A DNA stretch of 63,606 nt from Butyrivibrio sp. INlla16 (GTDB lineage Bacteria > Bacillota > Clostridia > Lachnospirales > Lachnospiraceae). Location of the stretch: positions 1-63,606 of the forward strand of contig NZ_FMYB01000025.1 in the NCBI RefSeq assembly GCF_900104155.1. Direction: 5' to 3'. The position numbers were made by a program, and so were the translations under genes. Position 1 is the first letter of the stretch. The number at the start of each line of letters is the position of its first letter. The notes beneath the pieces are model-generated. The model did no database searches. It had not been told where the DNA came from and saw only the letters and a program-made list of their open reading frames with translations. Below are positions 56,755-63,524 of the stretch, in pieces.

Positions 56755-57678
56755 TTACTGATCAAGAAGTCCCTCGATAATCTCGCCTGAAGCAAGCTCG
56801 TTAGCTGTTGCTACAAACTCATCCATTTTTCCTTCTGCCTTAGCCTTGGCAATTGCCTCGTTAACGCCTGCCTTAAGAGCATCATTTCCCTTGCTGATAC
56901 CGATTGCGGAACCCTCCGCTCCATCGTAAGGTACATCAAGTGCTACGCAAAGCTCGGGATAATTCTTAGCATAACTCTCAGCAACAGCTGTCTCAATATA
57001 TGCTCCGTCAAGTTTACCTGCAAGGAGCTCGGCAATAATGTCTGTTACCTTTGTAAGCTGGATAAGCTCAGCATCAGGGCTGTTAGCCTGTGCAAGATCA
57101 ACCTGAATAGCTCCTGTCTGGGCACCTACCTCGATATCAGGGTTATTGGTATCCTCAAGGCTTGCGAACTGATCCTTATTGGATTGAAGACATACGAAGG
57201 ACTGGCCTCCTTCATAATAAATGTCTGAAAAGTCCATGATAGATTCACGCTTCGGATCAGGTGAAAGTCCTGCAACTCCAAGATCAACTGCTTTGGTCTG
57301 AAGCTCCATAAGTACACCGTCAAAGTCAACCGGTACAACCTCGAGCTCAAGTCCGAGATAATCTGCGATATACTGGGCAAGTGCAATATCAAAACCTGCA
57401 AGAGTAGGTGTTCCGTCATCGCCTACTGCATAGAATTCATAAGGTGCAAAATCTGGTGATGTTGCTACTGTGAGCTTTCCGGGTGTAACTGTGGAAATCT
57501 CTGCGCCTGCAGAAGCCTCTTCGCCTGCTGCCTCTTCTGTAGCATCTGTGCTCTCTGCTGTCTCTGCGCTCTGCTCTGTCTGTGCGGGAGCTTCTGCATC
57601 CTTAGATGCGCCGCCGCATGCTGTCATGCTAAAAGTCATAGCTCCGATTAAAATAGCTGAGATAAGTTTCTTCTTCAT
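56755..57678 (-). CDS. Amino acid ABC transporter substrate-binding lipoprotein
   Basis: A 307-residue family 3 binding protein. The lipobox is MTAC, followed by an Ala/Glu/Thr-rich linker (about residues 25-60). The binding fold starts with LTVATSPDFAPYEFYAVGDD and includes AGFDIALAQYIADYLGLELE and GVAGLSPDPKRESIMDFSD. The pattern is that of polar or general amino acid binding proteins. GGAGG sets the ATG at 57678. It is the first gene of the importer operon with its own promoter. Confidence 0.93.
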   Translation of the reverse strand: MKKKLISAILIGAMTFSMTACGGASKDAEAPAQTEQSAETAESTDATEEAAGEEASAGAEISTVTPGKLTVATSPDFAPYEFYAVGDDGTPTLAGFDIALAQYIADYLGLELEVVPVDFDGVLMELQTKAVDLGVAGLSPDPKRESIMDFSDIYYEGGQSFVCLQSNKDQFASLEDTNNPDIEVGAQTGAIQVDLAQANSPDAELIQLTKVTDIIAELLAGKLDGAYIETAVAESYAKNYPELCVALDVPYDGAEGSAIGISKGNDALKAGVNEAIAKAKAEGKMDEFVATANELASGEIIEGLLDQ

Positions 57679-57752
57679 AATAGCCTCCTTCTTTATACAA
57701 GTTTTATTCATAAATAATTGCATATTTATTCATTAATCACTTTGTTTTATAC

Positions 57753-57781
57753 ATAATAATACACTTGATGTATTTTATCAA
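57753..57781 (-). promoter_or_regulatory. Sigma-A promoter of the amino acid importer operon
   Basis: On the minus strand TTGATA and TATTAT lie 17 bp apart, about 75 nt before the start codon. The rest of the 306-bp gap holds only the terminator of the response regulator gene and AT-rich sequence. Confidence 0.55.
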
Positions 57782-57813
57782 CCCCAAATATTAAAAAACA
57801 TCAAAAAAGGCAT

Positions 57814-57840
57814 GAAAAAAGCGCTTGCAATGCAAGCGCT
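57814..57840 (-). terminator. Intrinsic terminator of the two-component operon
   Basis: A perfect 9-bp stem (AGCGCTTGC/GCAAGCGCT) with a 3-nt loop, followed on the minus strand by TTTTTTC. Confidence 0.85.
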
Positions 57841-57984
57841 CTTCCCATCCTTAATTATTATAGAGGGAACTATATAATAGAGGAAATCATTTGGGACTTT
57901 ATTGTCTCATATTATGCGTCACAAAAGTGTCACAACGTTTAAGCTCACTGTTTATGCGGCTTCCCAGACTTTACTGAAACGTTT

Positions 57985-58788
57985 TTACCAAAAATCATCG
58001 GAAAGCTGACATAATTTTCCAAGTGTCGGCTCCGCCCAGCTGTACTGATTCATGTACTCACCCGCGAAACCCGAGTCTTCACGCTGTCCCGCGAGATAAT
58101 TGAAATAATCGCAGTCAAAATATTCTTTATTAATTCCGGCCTCGCCACGTCTTCTTATAAGCGCATTTGCGCAATCGTTTTCGGTAAATATTCTGCTCAT
58201 ATCGGCAAATAGGTTTCTCATATAGGATCTGTGGCCGCTGGGATCATCCTCGTCCTGCCAGATTCTGTCCATGATCTGGTCAAAAGTTCTCATCGCTCCG
58301 TTGGCATCAATCAGAACCGCAAGGAGTTCCTTGGTCTTGCTGTAAGCAAATTCAAGCGGCAGCCCGTCCTTTGTAAAGGCTTCAAACTCCCCGAAGGTGT
58401 GAATTCGCAGTTTTGCATTTTTTTCAGTCTCTATCGGGAACCTCAAATGTTCAAACTCGCTCTTAATCTTGGCAGGCGTAACCGGCTTCATGATATAGCC
58501 GCTGGCATAGAGTGCAAAGGCTTCCTTCATATATTCAGAATAGCCCGTGACAAAAATAATATTGATTCTGGGATTTATTACCTGCAGTCTTTTCGCAACT
58601 TCCACGCCGTTGTCAGTTCTCATCTCAACATCAAGGAAAGCTATCTGCGGGTTTATATCCACAACCTTTTCGAGAGCGGCTTTTCCACTGGTAAAGCCCT
58701 CAACCTGGGCACCCGGAATCGCTTTTTTTATGGCACTCATACAACCTTCAAGCGCAAGGTCCTCATCGTCAATTGCAATTATTCGCAT
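57985..58788 (-). CDS. Response regulator with SARP-like output domain
   Basis: A 267-residue regulator. The receiver has D7/D8, phosphoacceptor D53 (FLDVEM) and K101 (MKPVT). The output part begins at about residue 128 with a winged helix (LRIHTFGEFEAF, SKTKELLAVLIDANGAMRT) and ends in a short BTAD-like helical segment (YFDCDYFNYLAGQ, EYMNQYSWAE). It is encoded 20 nt after the kinase gene. Between them, the good GAGGAG site is followed by a mini-frame ATG-AAA-AAA-TAA whose stop overlaps the regulator's ATG, so re-initiation may set its level. Confidence 0.88.
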   Translation of the reverse strand: MRIIAIDDEDLALEGCMSAIKKAIPGAQVEGFTSGKAALEKVVDINPQIAFLDVEMRTDNGVEVAKRLQVINPRINIIFVTGYSEYMKEAFALYASGYIMKPVTPAKIKSEFEHLRFPIETEKNAKLRIHTFGEFEAFTKDGLPLEFAYSKTKELLAVLIDANGAMRTFDQIMDRIWQDEDDPSGHRSYMRNLFADMSRIFTENDCANALIRRRGEAGINKEYFDCDYFNYLAGQREDSGFAGEYMNQYSWAEPTLGKLCQLSDDFW

Positions 58789-58808
58789 TATTTTTTCATT
58801 ACTCCTCT

Positions 58809-60101
58809 TTAATTAGATCCACGGGGGATCGTGATGGTCGACTTCGTTCCGACTCCCGGAGTGCTCTCAACAACAAGGTGTCCGCCGCACATTCTAAGGA
58901 GCCTCTCCCTAAGATTATCAAGGCCTATGTGAAGCCCGTCGCCCTCTTTGTACTCATCGGGGTTAAATCCGACTCCGTCATCCTCCACTATCACATAATA
59001 GTATTCCGAATCGGAATAGCTTTCAATCCTAACCGTCCCGCCTTCTTCTTTTTTATGGATTCCGTGCTTTACGGCATTTTCCGCAAGCAGCTGCACCGAA
59101 AGGGCCGGAATATCGAAGCTTTCGTCTCTTATATCGTATTTGATGGTCAGCTTTTCACGAAAACGCATTTTCTCAAGGCTGAGGTAATTAGTGACATGCT
59201 CCATCTCCCTAAGGAAGGTGATGCAGTCCTCCTTTTCAAGGTTACTTAAGTTTCCGCGAAGGTAATCCGAAAATCTTCCGATGGCCTCCTGAGCCTTTTC
59301 GGGGTCCTTTTCACACAGAACATAGATCGAGTTCAGCACGTTATATAAAAAATGCGGCTTGATCTGCGTCAGAAGGATCTTGATTCTGTCTCTTGATATT
59401 TTGTCCTCCTGCTCAAGAAGAAGCCTCTCCTGCTCATATTGGAAGGTATTGTCCATAAGAATAAGAGACAGGCAGATCATGTAGGGCATGATCTCGATTC
59501 CCGGCACGAATGCCCTGAGTATTACTCCGATAAGCGGGAAAAATACGATGGACAAAAGCGCAATGACATTATCCTTCTTGAGGTATTTTCTGTAAACAAT
59601 CATGTAGACAAGGACAAGAAGAATTATCAGATATCCGCCGACCTGGCCCGCAAAGTAAAGCGGTCCCTTCTCAAAATTGATTCCATCGAAGGATACTACA
59701 AAACCGTAAAAGAGGCAAACCACCCAGAATATTGAAAAAATTGTGGCCAATGGTATTACAAACTTCTTCATCTCAAGCTGTCTGCCGCTTCGCCTGGAAA
59801 TATAATATGAAACATATATGCCGTAAAATCCAAGAAGTGAATAAAAAGCGATAAAATATACAGAATATGCAATTTTGGTAATAAGCACCAGCTCGTCGTT
59901 ATCAAAGTCCTGACATACCACAATTTTCACAGCAAGAACAGAGATAAGCATCAGCATATCCGAAAAGAGCATCTTGGTAAACTGGCCTCTTTCCTTGTTG
60001 GCAATCTTCCTCATGTGGATGTCTCCGAAAAGCTTGATGCCAACTATCGCCAGTAGGAACGACGATATTCCTATATTTACATAATCCATGGTGTGATTCA
60101 T
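58809..60101 (-). CDS. Multi-spanning sensor histidine kinase (LytS/YpdA class)
   Basis: A 430-residue membrane kinase. The first ~225 residues contain about seven hydrophobic segments. The His_kinase domain carries the phosphoacceptor in QIKPHFLYNVLNSIY (H250), and the ATPase domain has the N box (LAENAVKHGI), G1 (VEDDGVGF) and G2 (GLDNLRERL, GVGTKSTI). AAGGCGG spacing favours the ATG at 60101 over one three codons upstream. It pairs with the SARP-like regulator directly downstream. The signal is unknown. Confidence 0.9.
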   Translation of the reverse strand: MNHTMDYVNIGISSFLLAIVGIKLFGDIHMRKIANKERGQFTKMLFSDMLMLISVLAVKIVVCQDFDNDELVLITKIAYSVYFIAFYSLLGFYGIYVSYYISRRSGRQLEMKKFVIPLATIFSIFWVVCLFYGFVVSFDGINFEKGPLYFAGQVGGYLIILLVLVYMIVYRKYLKKDNVIALLSIVFFPLIGVILRAFVPGIEIMPYMICLSLILMDNTFQYEQERLLLEQEDKISRDRIKILLTQIKPHFLYNVLNSIYVLCEKDPEKAQEAIGRFSDYLRGNLSNLEKEDCITFLREMEHVTNYLSLEKMRFREKLTIKYDIRDESFDIPALSVQLLAENAVKHGIHKKEEGGTVRIESYSDSEYYYVIVEDDGVGFNPDEYKEGDGLHIGLDNLRERLLRMCGGHLVVESTPGVGTKSTITIPRGSN

Positions 60102-60152
60102 AATATTCATCCGCCTTACAGTTCTTAAAGAGCTTACGTTCTCCGGTTTTAC

Positions 60153-61121
60153 TTATTTCCTGAAAACAATCCAGTTGTGAGACCACGGCACAGGGAGCCC
60201 AAAGAGTGTGCGCACTTTTCCATTTGCGCATCTGTACCAGGAGTAGTTCCAACCTGCGCCCATGTCCATGTACACTGCGTTGGTTACGCCAAGCCTTCTA
60301 AGTTCAGACATGAATTCATTAAAATGCATCATTTTTACGGAGTCTATCACGCAAAGGTTCCCGTTAAGTTCCGCAAGAGCCCTGTAGCATCTGGCTCTCG
60401 GTCTGTCGAAATTCATAACATTTCTTTTGTCTTTTATCATGGCAAGCTGCATAAAACCACTGCCACCTGCCTTAGCTGCTTTCTGAACAGCCTCGGTTTT
60501 ATTTTCGAATTCAAATCCAAATTGTCCGTTTGCAAAAGTGAAGGCTCCGTCCGAATCCCTGTCATAGGGGCTATCGTAGAATTCGCCGTGGGATGCGTGA
60601 TCCCCCTCGATATTATCCTGGGAGAATTTTATCTGCACAGCATGCTGAAAAGCGGCGCCGCAGCACCAGGTAATCGATTCATCGGATTTTGACGGACGCT
60701 TCCCGCATTCGAGATCCACCGTGGTATATTCAGGAAAAAACACGTAAACCTTATCGGTTTTGAAAATGAGCGTCTCATCCCCCGGAAGGATATCTTTCAC
60801 AGGAATATTTCGCGCATCTATGCTCTCTTTTATATTCACATGATACTGCGATATCAGTCCCATGAATATAAAGACAAACGCAGGAATAACCAGGAATGAA
60901 GTCGCATAGCACAGCCTGTACGTGAGTTTTAGTGGTTTAAATCTGATCTTATCAGGTCCCCACAGATAAATCACAAGCGCTATACTCTGGAAAATCGGAA
61001 GCGTCCAGTAAACGATGTAAGGCGCCGACATCTGCGCAACAAAGAAGGTTGTATAAGCTCCAAATGAAAGCAGTGCCATCGCCATCAGCCAGATTCCGGT
61101 AAGTCGTTTTCTCAAGGTCAT
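60153..61121 (-). CDS. Membrane protein with a phosphodiester-glycosidase-like C-terminal domain
   Basis: A 322-residue protein with three membrane segments in the first ~100 residues. The soluble remainder has the order seen in NAGPA/DUF2233 domains: GAFTFANGQFGFEF, RPRARCYRALAELNGNLCVID, an SVKMMHFNEFMSELRRLGVTN helix and AVYMDMGAGWNYSW in place of the usual NLDGG. Domain assignment is by pattern only. GGAGGAAG gives the start. It overlaps the upstream gene by 4 nt (ATGA) and ends 51 nt before the kinase, so all four genes probably form one operon. Confidence 0.6.
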   Translation of the reverse strand: MTLRKRLTGIWLMAMALLSFGAYTTFFVAQMSAPYIVYWTLPIFQSIALVIYLWGPDKIRFKPLKLTYRLCYATSFLVIPAFVFIFMGLISQYHVNIKESIDARNIPVKDILPGDETLIFKTDKVYVFFPEYTTVDLECGKRPSKSDESITWCCGAAFQHAVQIKFSQDNIEGDHASHGEFYDSPYDRDSDGAFTFANGQFGFEFENKTEAVQKAAKAGGSGFMQLAMIKDKRNVMNFDRPRARCYRALAELNGNLCVIDSVKMMHFNEFMSELRRLGVTNAVYMDMGAGWNYSWYRCANGKVRTLFGLPVPWSHNWIVFRK

Positions 61122-61771
61122 TTGCTCTTCCTCCTCTCTTTTTTCTGTTTGAGGAGTTCTTCTCTGAGCACCTTGAAGGAATCCATCTTGGATTCAATGC
61201 TGATTATAAGGAGAATTATCGCGATATCTGTGATGTACCTAAGTCCGTTTTCCCAGATTATTGTCTTGGCAAAGGTAAGCTTGCCATTTGCGATGATCAT
61301 AACCAGAGTGACAACTATTTTATAGACAATCGCCATTCTGTTAAGGATTACATTCTCGGGATTGCCTTTTTTCGCATAGTTAATGATGAAATGATTGATG
61401 GTGATGATTATCGTCATTATGAAGGACATACCTGCTGCCGCAAGGTATATACTACCCTGAACGCCGATGATCAGGTAGGTGTCGAAGTCTTCCTTACCCC
61501 AAAGCTGCTCAAGTACAAGATGGGCTTCCTGGTACATAAGGCAAAACAGCACGCCGCCCATGAGGCCCTTGGTAACATCCCAGCTGAATCTCTTGTATGC
61601 CACATAGGTACAGCAAATTGTAACGAGCTTGAGGATATCCTCGAACATGATGAATTTATCATCTACGGTGCGAACGAGGAATATGGTCATAAGGCTTGCA
61701 CATACAGCGATGATGCAGGCCGTGGTCATCATATTGTCACTTAAAAATACCGATTCTTTTTCATTGTCCAT
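61118..61771 (-). CDS. Multi-spanning membrane protein of unknown function
   Basis: A 217-residue protein with about five or six hydrophobic segments and a lysine/arginine-rich C-terminal tail (LLKQKKERRKSK). The arrangement of short loops resembles the membrane part of 7TM-type sensors, but no catalytic part is attached. AAGGTGG favours the ATG at 61771 over a GTG five codons upstream. It opens the two-component operon. Confidence 0.6.
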   Translation of the reverse strand: MDNEKESVFLSDNMMTTACIIAVCASLMTIFLVRTVDDKFIMFEDILKLVTICCTYVAYKRFSWDVTKGLMGGVLFCLMYQEAHLVLEQLWGKEDFDTYLIIGVQGSIYLAAAGMSFIMTIIITINHFIINYAKKGNPENVILNRMAIVYKIVVTLVMIIANGKLTFAKTIIWENGLRYITDIAIILLIISIESKMDSFKVLREELLKQKKERRKSK

Positions 61772-61912
61772 TGTTGTTATATCCACCTTTTATGTATTAT
61801 TATGATATCATCATCAGGCGGATTTTACCCTATTGTTTTCCCTTTATTCAGGATGTTTTATAGCTTTTTAATTTATGTGGAAATTTTTTTTGAAAAAAAT
61901 TTAAAAATCGTG

Positions 61913-61942
61913 TTGACAATTACTTTGATAAGGATATATAAT
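61913..61942 (+). promoter_or_regulatory. Promoter of the tRNA-Pro/tRNA-Gly operon
   Basis: TTGACA and TATAAT, both perfect consensus, are 18 bp apart and end 45 bp before the first tRNA. Confidence 0.85.
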
Positions 61943-61986
61943 CGTACTTGCGTTGCGGGTCAGGTAATGAACAAAACGCTTCCAAA

Positions 61987-62060
61987 CGGGGTGTGGCTTA
62001 GCTTGGTAGAGCGCCTGGTTTGGGACCAGGAGGTCGCAGGTTCGAATCCTGTCACCCCGA
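61987..62060 (+). tRNA. tRNA-Pro (anticodon TGG)
   Basis: A complete cloverleaf: acceptor CGGGGTG/CACCCCG with discriminator A, D arm with GGTAGAGC, anticodon stem CCTGG/CCAGG with loop TTTGGGA, and T arm GGTTCGAAT. CCA is not encoded. Confidence 0.98.
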
Positions 62061-62081
62061 TTTAAATTCAATATTGTACAT

Positions 62082-62152
62082 GCGGGTGTAGTTCAATGGT
62101 AGAACACTAGCCTTCCAAGCTAGATACGTGGGTTCGATTCCCATCACCCGCT
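62082..62152 (+). tRNA. tRNA-Gly (anticodon TCC)
   Basis: A complete cloverleaf: acceptor GCGGGTG/CACCCGC with discriminator T, anticodon stem CTAGC/GCTAG with loop CTTCCAA, and T arm GGTTCGATT. CCA is not encoded. It lies 21 bp after tRNA-Pro in the same operon. Confidence 0.98.
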
Positions 62153-62156
62153 TAAC

Positions 62157-62190
62157 AAAATAACCTAGGTCGTATGACCTAGGTTATTTT
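62157..62190 (+). terminator. Terminator of the tRNA operon
   Basis: A perfect 15-bp palindromic stem (AAAATAACCTAGGTC and its complement) with a GTAT loop, ending in a T-run. Confidence 0.9.
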
Positions 62191-62433
62191 TGTTAAGGGA
62201 GCGGAGCCCTCGAACCCATGGTTCGGTCTCCGCTCCGCTCCGGTCGGCGCATAGCGCTCGTCCCCCGGACGAGCAGCGCCCCATCACCCGCTCTCCCCGA
62301 TTTACTATTGTTCTTATCTCGCCTGCCGGCTCGGTCGGCGGCTAAGATGAGCGCCACTGGCGCTCAGCCGCCCCATCACCCGCTTCCGAATGATTTACGT
62401 ATTCTTTTGTTAAGCGAGCGGAGCTCGTTTTTT
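62191..62433 (+). repeat. GC-rich hairpin cassettes carrying copies of tRNA 3' ends
   Basis: Two cassettes each run from CGGTCGGCG (62242, 62332) through a compound hairpin to GCCCCATCACCCGCT (62278-62292, 62370-62384). The last block copies the 3' end of the tRNA-Gly gene. The inner hairpins differ: GCTCGTCC/GGACGAGC in the first, GGCGGCT/AGCCGCC plus AGCGC/GCGCT in the second. Between the cassettes CCCCGATTTA plus ATTGT resembles the end of tRNA-Pro and its spacer. Direct copies of TTGTTAAGsGAGCGGAGC open (62190) and close (62408) the region. A CGAACC-CAT-GGTTCG hairpin near the start resembles an inverted T arm. Confidence 0.7.
62415..62433 (+). terminator. Terminator at the end of the hairpin cassettes
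   Basis: CGAGC-GGA-GCTCG followed by TTTTTT. It separates the cassettes from array 2, nine bases downstream. Confidence 0.75.
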
Positions 62434-62441
62434 CCTATAGA

Positions 62442-62791
62442 TACAATAAATTAGCTTGATTTTTCCTGATTTATTGTACCTATTATTTTCGAGTACAAAA
62501 AATTCTCTTAATTCCTCTATATTTGTTGTATCTATTTTCTGCAAGAACAACAATTTTGCCTGTTTCCTCTCCGTTTATTGTATCCATTTTTCTCTGGCAC
62601 AATAAATCCAACTAATTCTTATTTATTTGTTGTTTCTATTTTCTGTAAACACAACAAATCCGGATGCTTCTTCTTAGTTTGTTGCTATGCGTTTTTTCGC
62701 ATACAATAATTCTGATGAATCCCTCTTGATTTGTTGTGAACATACTATGTCTAATGCAACAAATAAGCCCCTTTCTTTTTGATTTATTGTT
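62442..62791. repeat. Tandem array 2: seven 52-bp units of inverted 9-bp half-sites
   Basis: Half-site A (TACAAYAAA-like) starts at 62442, 62494, 62546, 62598, 62650, 62702 and 62755. Half-site B (TTTRTTGTA-like) starts at 62470, 62522, 62574, 62626, 62678, 62730 and 62783. Steps are 52 bp five times and then 53 in both series. A to B is always 28 bp. The 19-nt segment after A is pyrimidine-rich and poorly conserved; the 15-nt segment after B is partly conserved in units 1-4 (TCTATTTTCTG-like). The array is noncoding and lies between the tRNA-linked hairpins and a small minus-strand gene. A weak eighth B-like site (TTTGTTAT) is at 62833. Confidence 0.9.
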
Positions 62792-62879
62792 TTCGCACCT
62801 AAAAGCTTTTGGGGACATACCTTGTGCGCATATTTGTTATCGTTTCAGATAAAAAATATGCCATTGAGCATTGTAAAGA

Positions 62880-63197
62880 TCATTCAATTTCTATTACCTT
62901 CCATGATGAACGTTCCAAAACATGATCAAGAATCTTAGATTTCAGTTCTTTTTCAAAAGCATCTTTGTCGATTTCTTCATCATCAATTGTATATTCCGGG
63001 CATTTTCTTGTATCGTCCTCGAAATCAAGATGCTCCCGGATGAACAGGTTTTCTCTTTGTGATTCTTCCAAAACGCTCATATACCCACCCAGATATCTCA
63101 AATAGATCTCTTTTATGTTATCTCTGTTTTTTGAGAACTGCAGGCAACCATACCAAGAAATGCCACCGATACTACCGTAAATAACACAATTTTTCAT
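62880..63197 (-). CDS. Small hypothetical protein beside array 2
   Basis: A 105-residue cytoplasmic protein. The N-terminal half is mixed (MKNCVIYGSIGGISWYGCL, KEIYLRYLGGYMSVLEES) and the C-terminal half is acidic and helical (EEIDKDAFEKELKSKILDHV). No family recognised. GGAGG sets the ATG at 63197; a longer frame upstream has no ribosome site. Its 3' end faces array 2, about 90 bp away. No terminator stands between them, so the array could be transcribed as its 3' UTR. Confidence 0.6.
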   Translation of the reverse strand: MKNCVIYGSIGGISWYGCLQFSKNRDNIKEIYLRYLGGYMSVLEESQRENLFIREHLDFEDDTRKCPEYTIDDEEIDKDAFEKELKSKILDHVLERSSWKVIEIE

Positions 63198-63338
63198 GTA
63201 TATCCTCCAATAATTCCTTCTAATATTTAGACAGTTATGGTAGCATTTCTGTTGCATAGAAGAGGAATTTTTTTACTCACTTGTTACTATTCACGGTCTA
63301 ATGATTGACTAAAAATATATAAGTGCTGATTGATGCAA

Positions 63339-63377
63339 GAGGTCGTAAACTCAGATTATGTCTGGGGTTACGGCCTC
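63339..63377. repeat. Inverted repeat upstream of the transposase
   Basis: GAGGTCGTAA and TTACGGCCTC form a 10-bp stem with one G-T pair and a 19-nt loop. The rest of the 327-bp gap 63198-63524 holds the promoter and half-sites described next. It could be a weak terminator protecting the transposase gene from outside transcription. Confidence 0.5.
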
Positions 63378-63421
63378 TCTGCATTTTGCACTAATTTCTG
63401 ATTGAAAGTTTGTGGAAAATA

Positions 63422-63498
63422 ATGGTACTATATAACTAAATAATACCAATACACGTATTGACATAAATATTGGTATGATATATAATAAATAGTACCAA
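63422..63498 (+). promoter_or_regulatory. Consensus promoter framed by GGTA/TACC half-sites
   Basis: TTGACA (63458-63463) and TATAAT (63481-63486), both perfect, are 17 bp apart. Four half-sites surround them: GGTA at 63424, TACC at 63444, GGTA at 63472 and TACC at 63493. ATACCAAT and ATTGGTAT (63443-63450, 63469-63476) form an exact inverted pair around the -35. A repressor bound here would block the promoter. Confidence 0.7.
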
Positions 63499-63524
63499 GT
63501 ACAGTTAAGGAGGTTGGATGAAAG

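Noticed and set aside
61802..62065. 87-residue plus-strand frame
   Set aside because: It runs through the tRNA promoter and tRNA-Pro.
62218..62454. 78-residue plus-strand frame over the GC-rich hairpins
   Set aside because: It runs through the tRNA-derived hairpin cassettes and a terminator; sequence is explained by those repeats.
62442..62791. CRISPR array
   Set aside because: Conserved blocks are only 9 bp and vary, spacing regularity applies to two inverted half-sites per unit, and no cas gene is in the window.
62636..62818. 60-residue minus-strand frame inside array 2
   Set aside because: The array period is not a multiple of three and the frame has no ribosome site, so it is chance.
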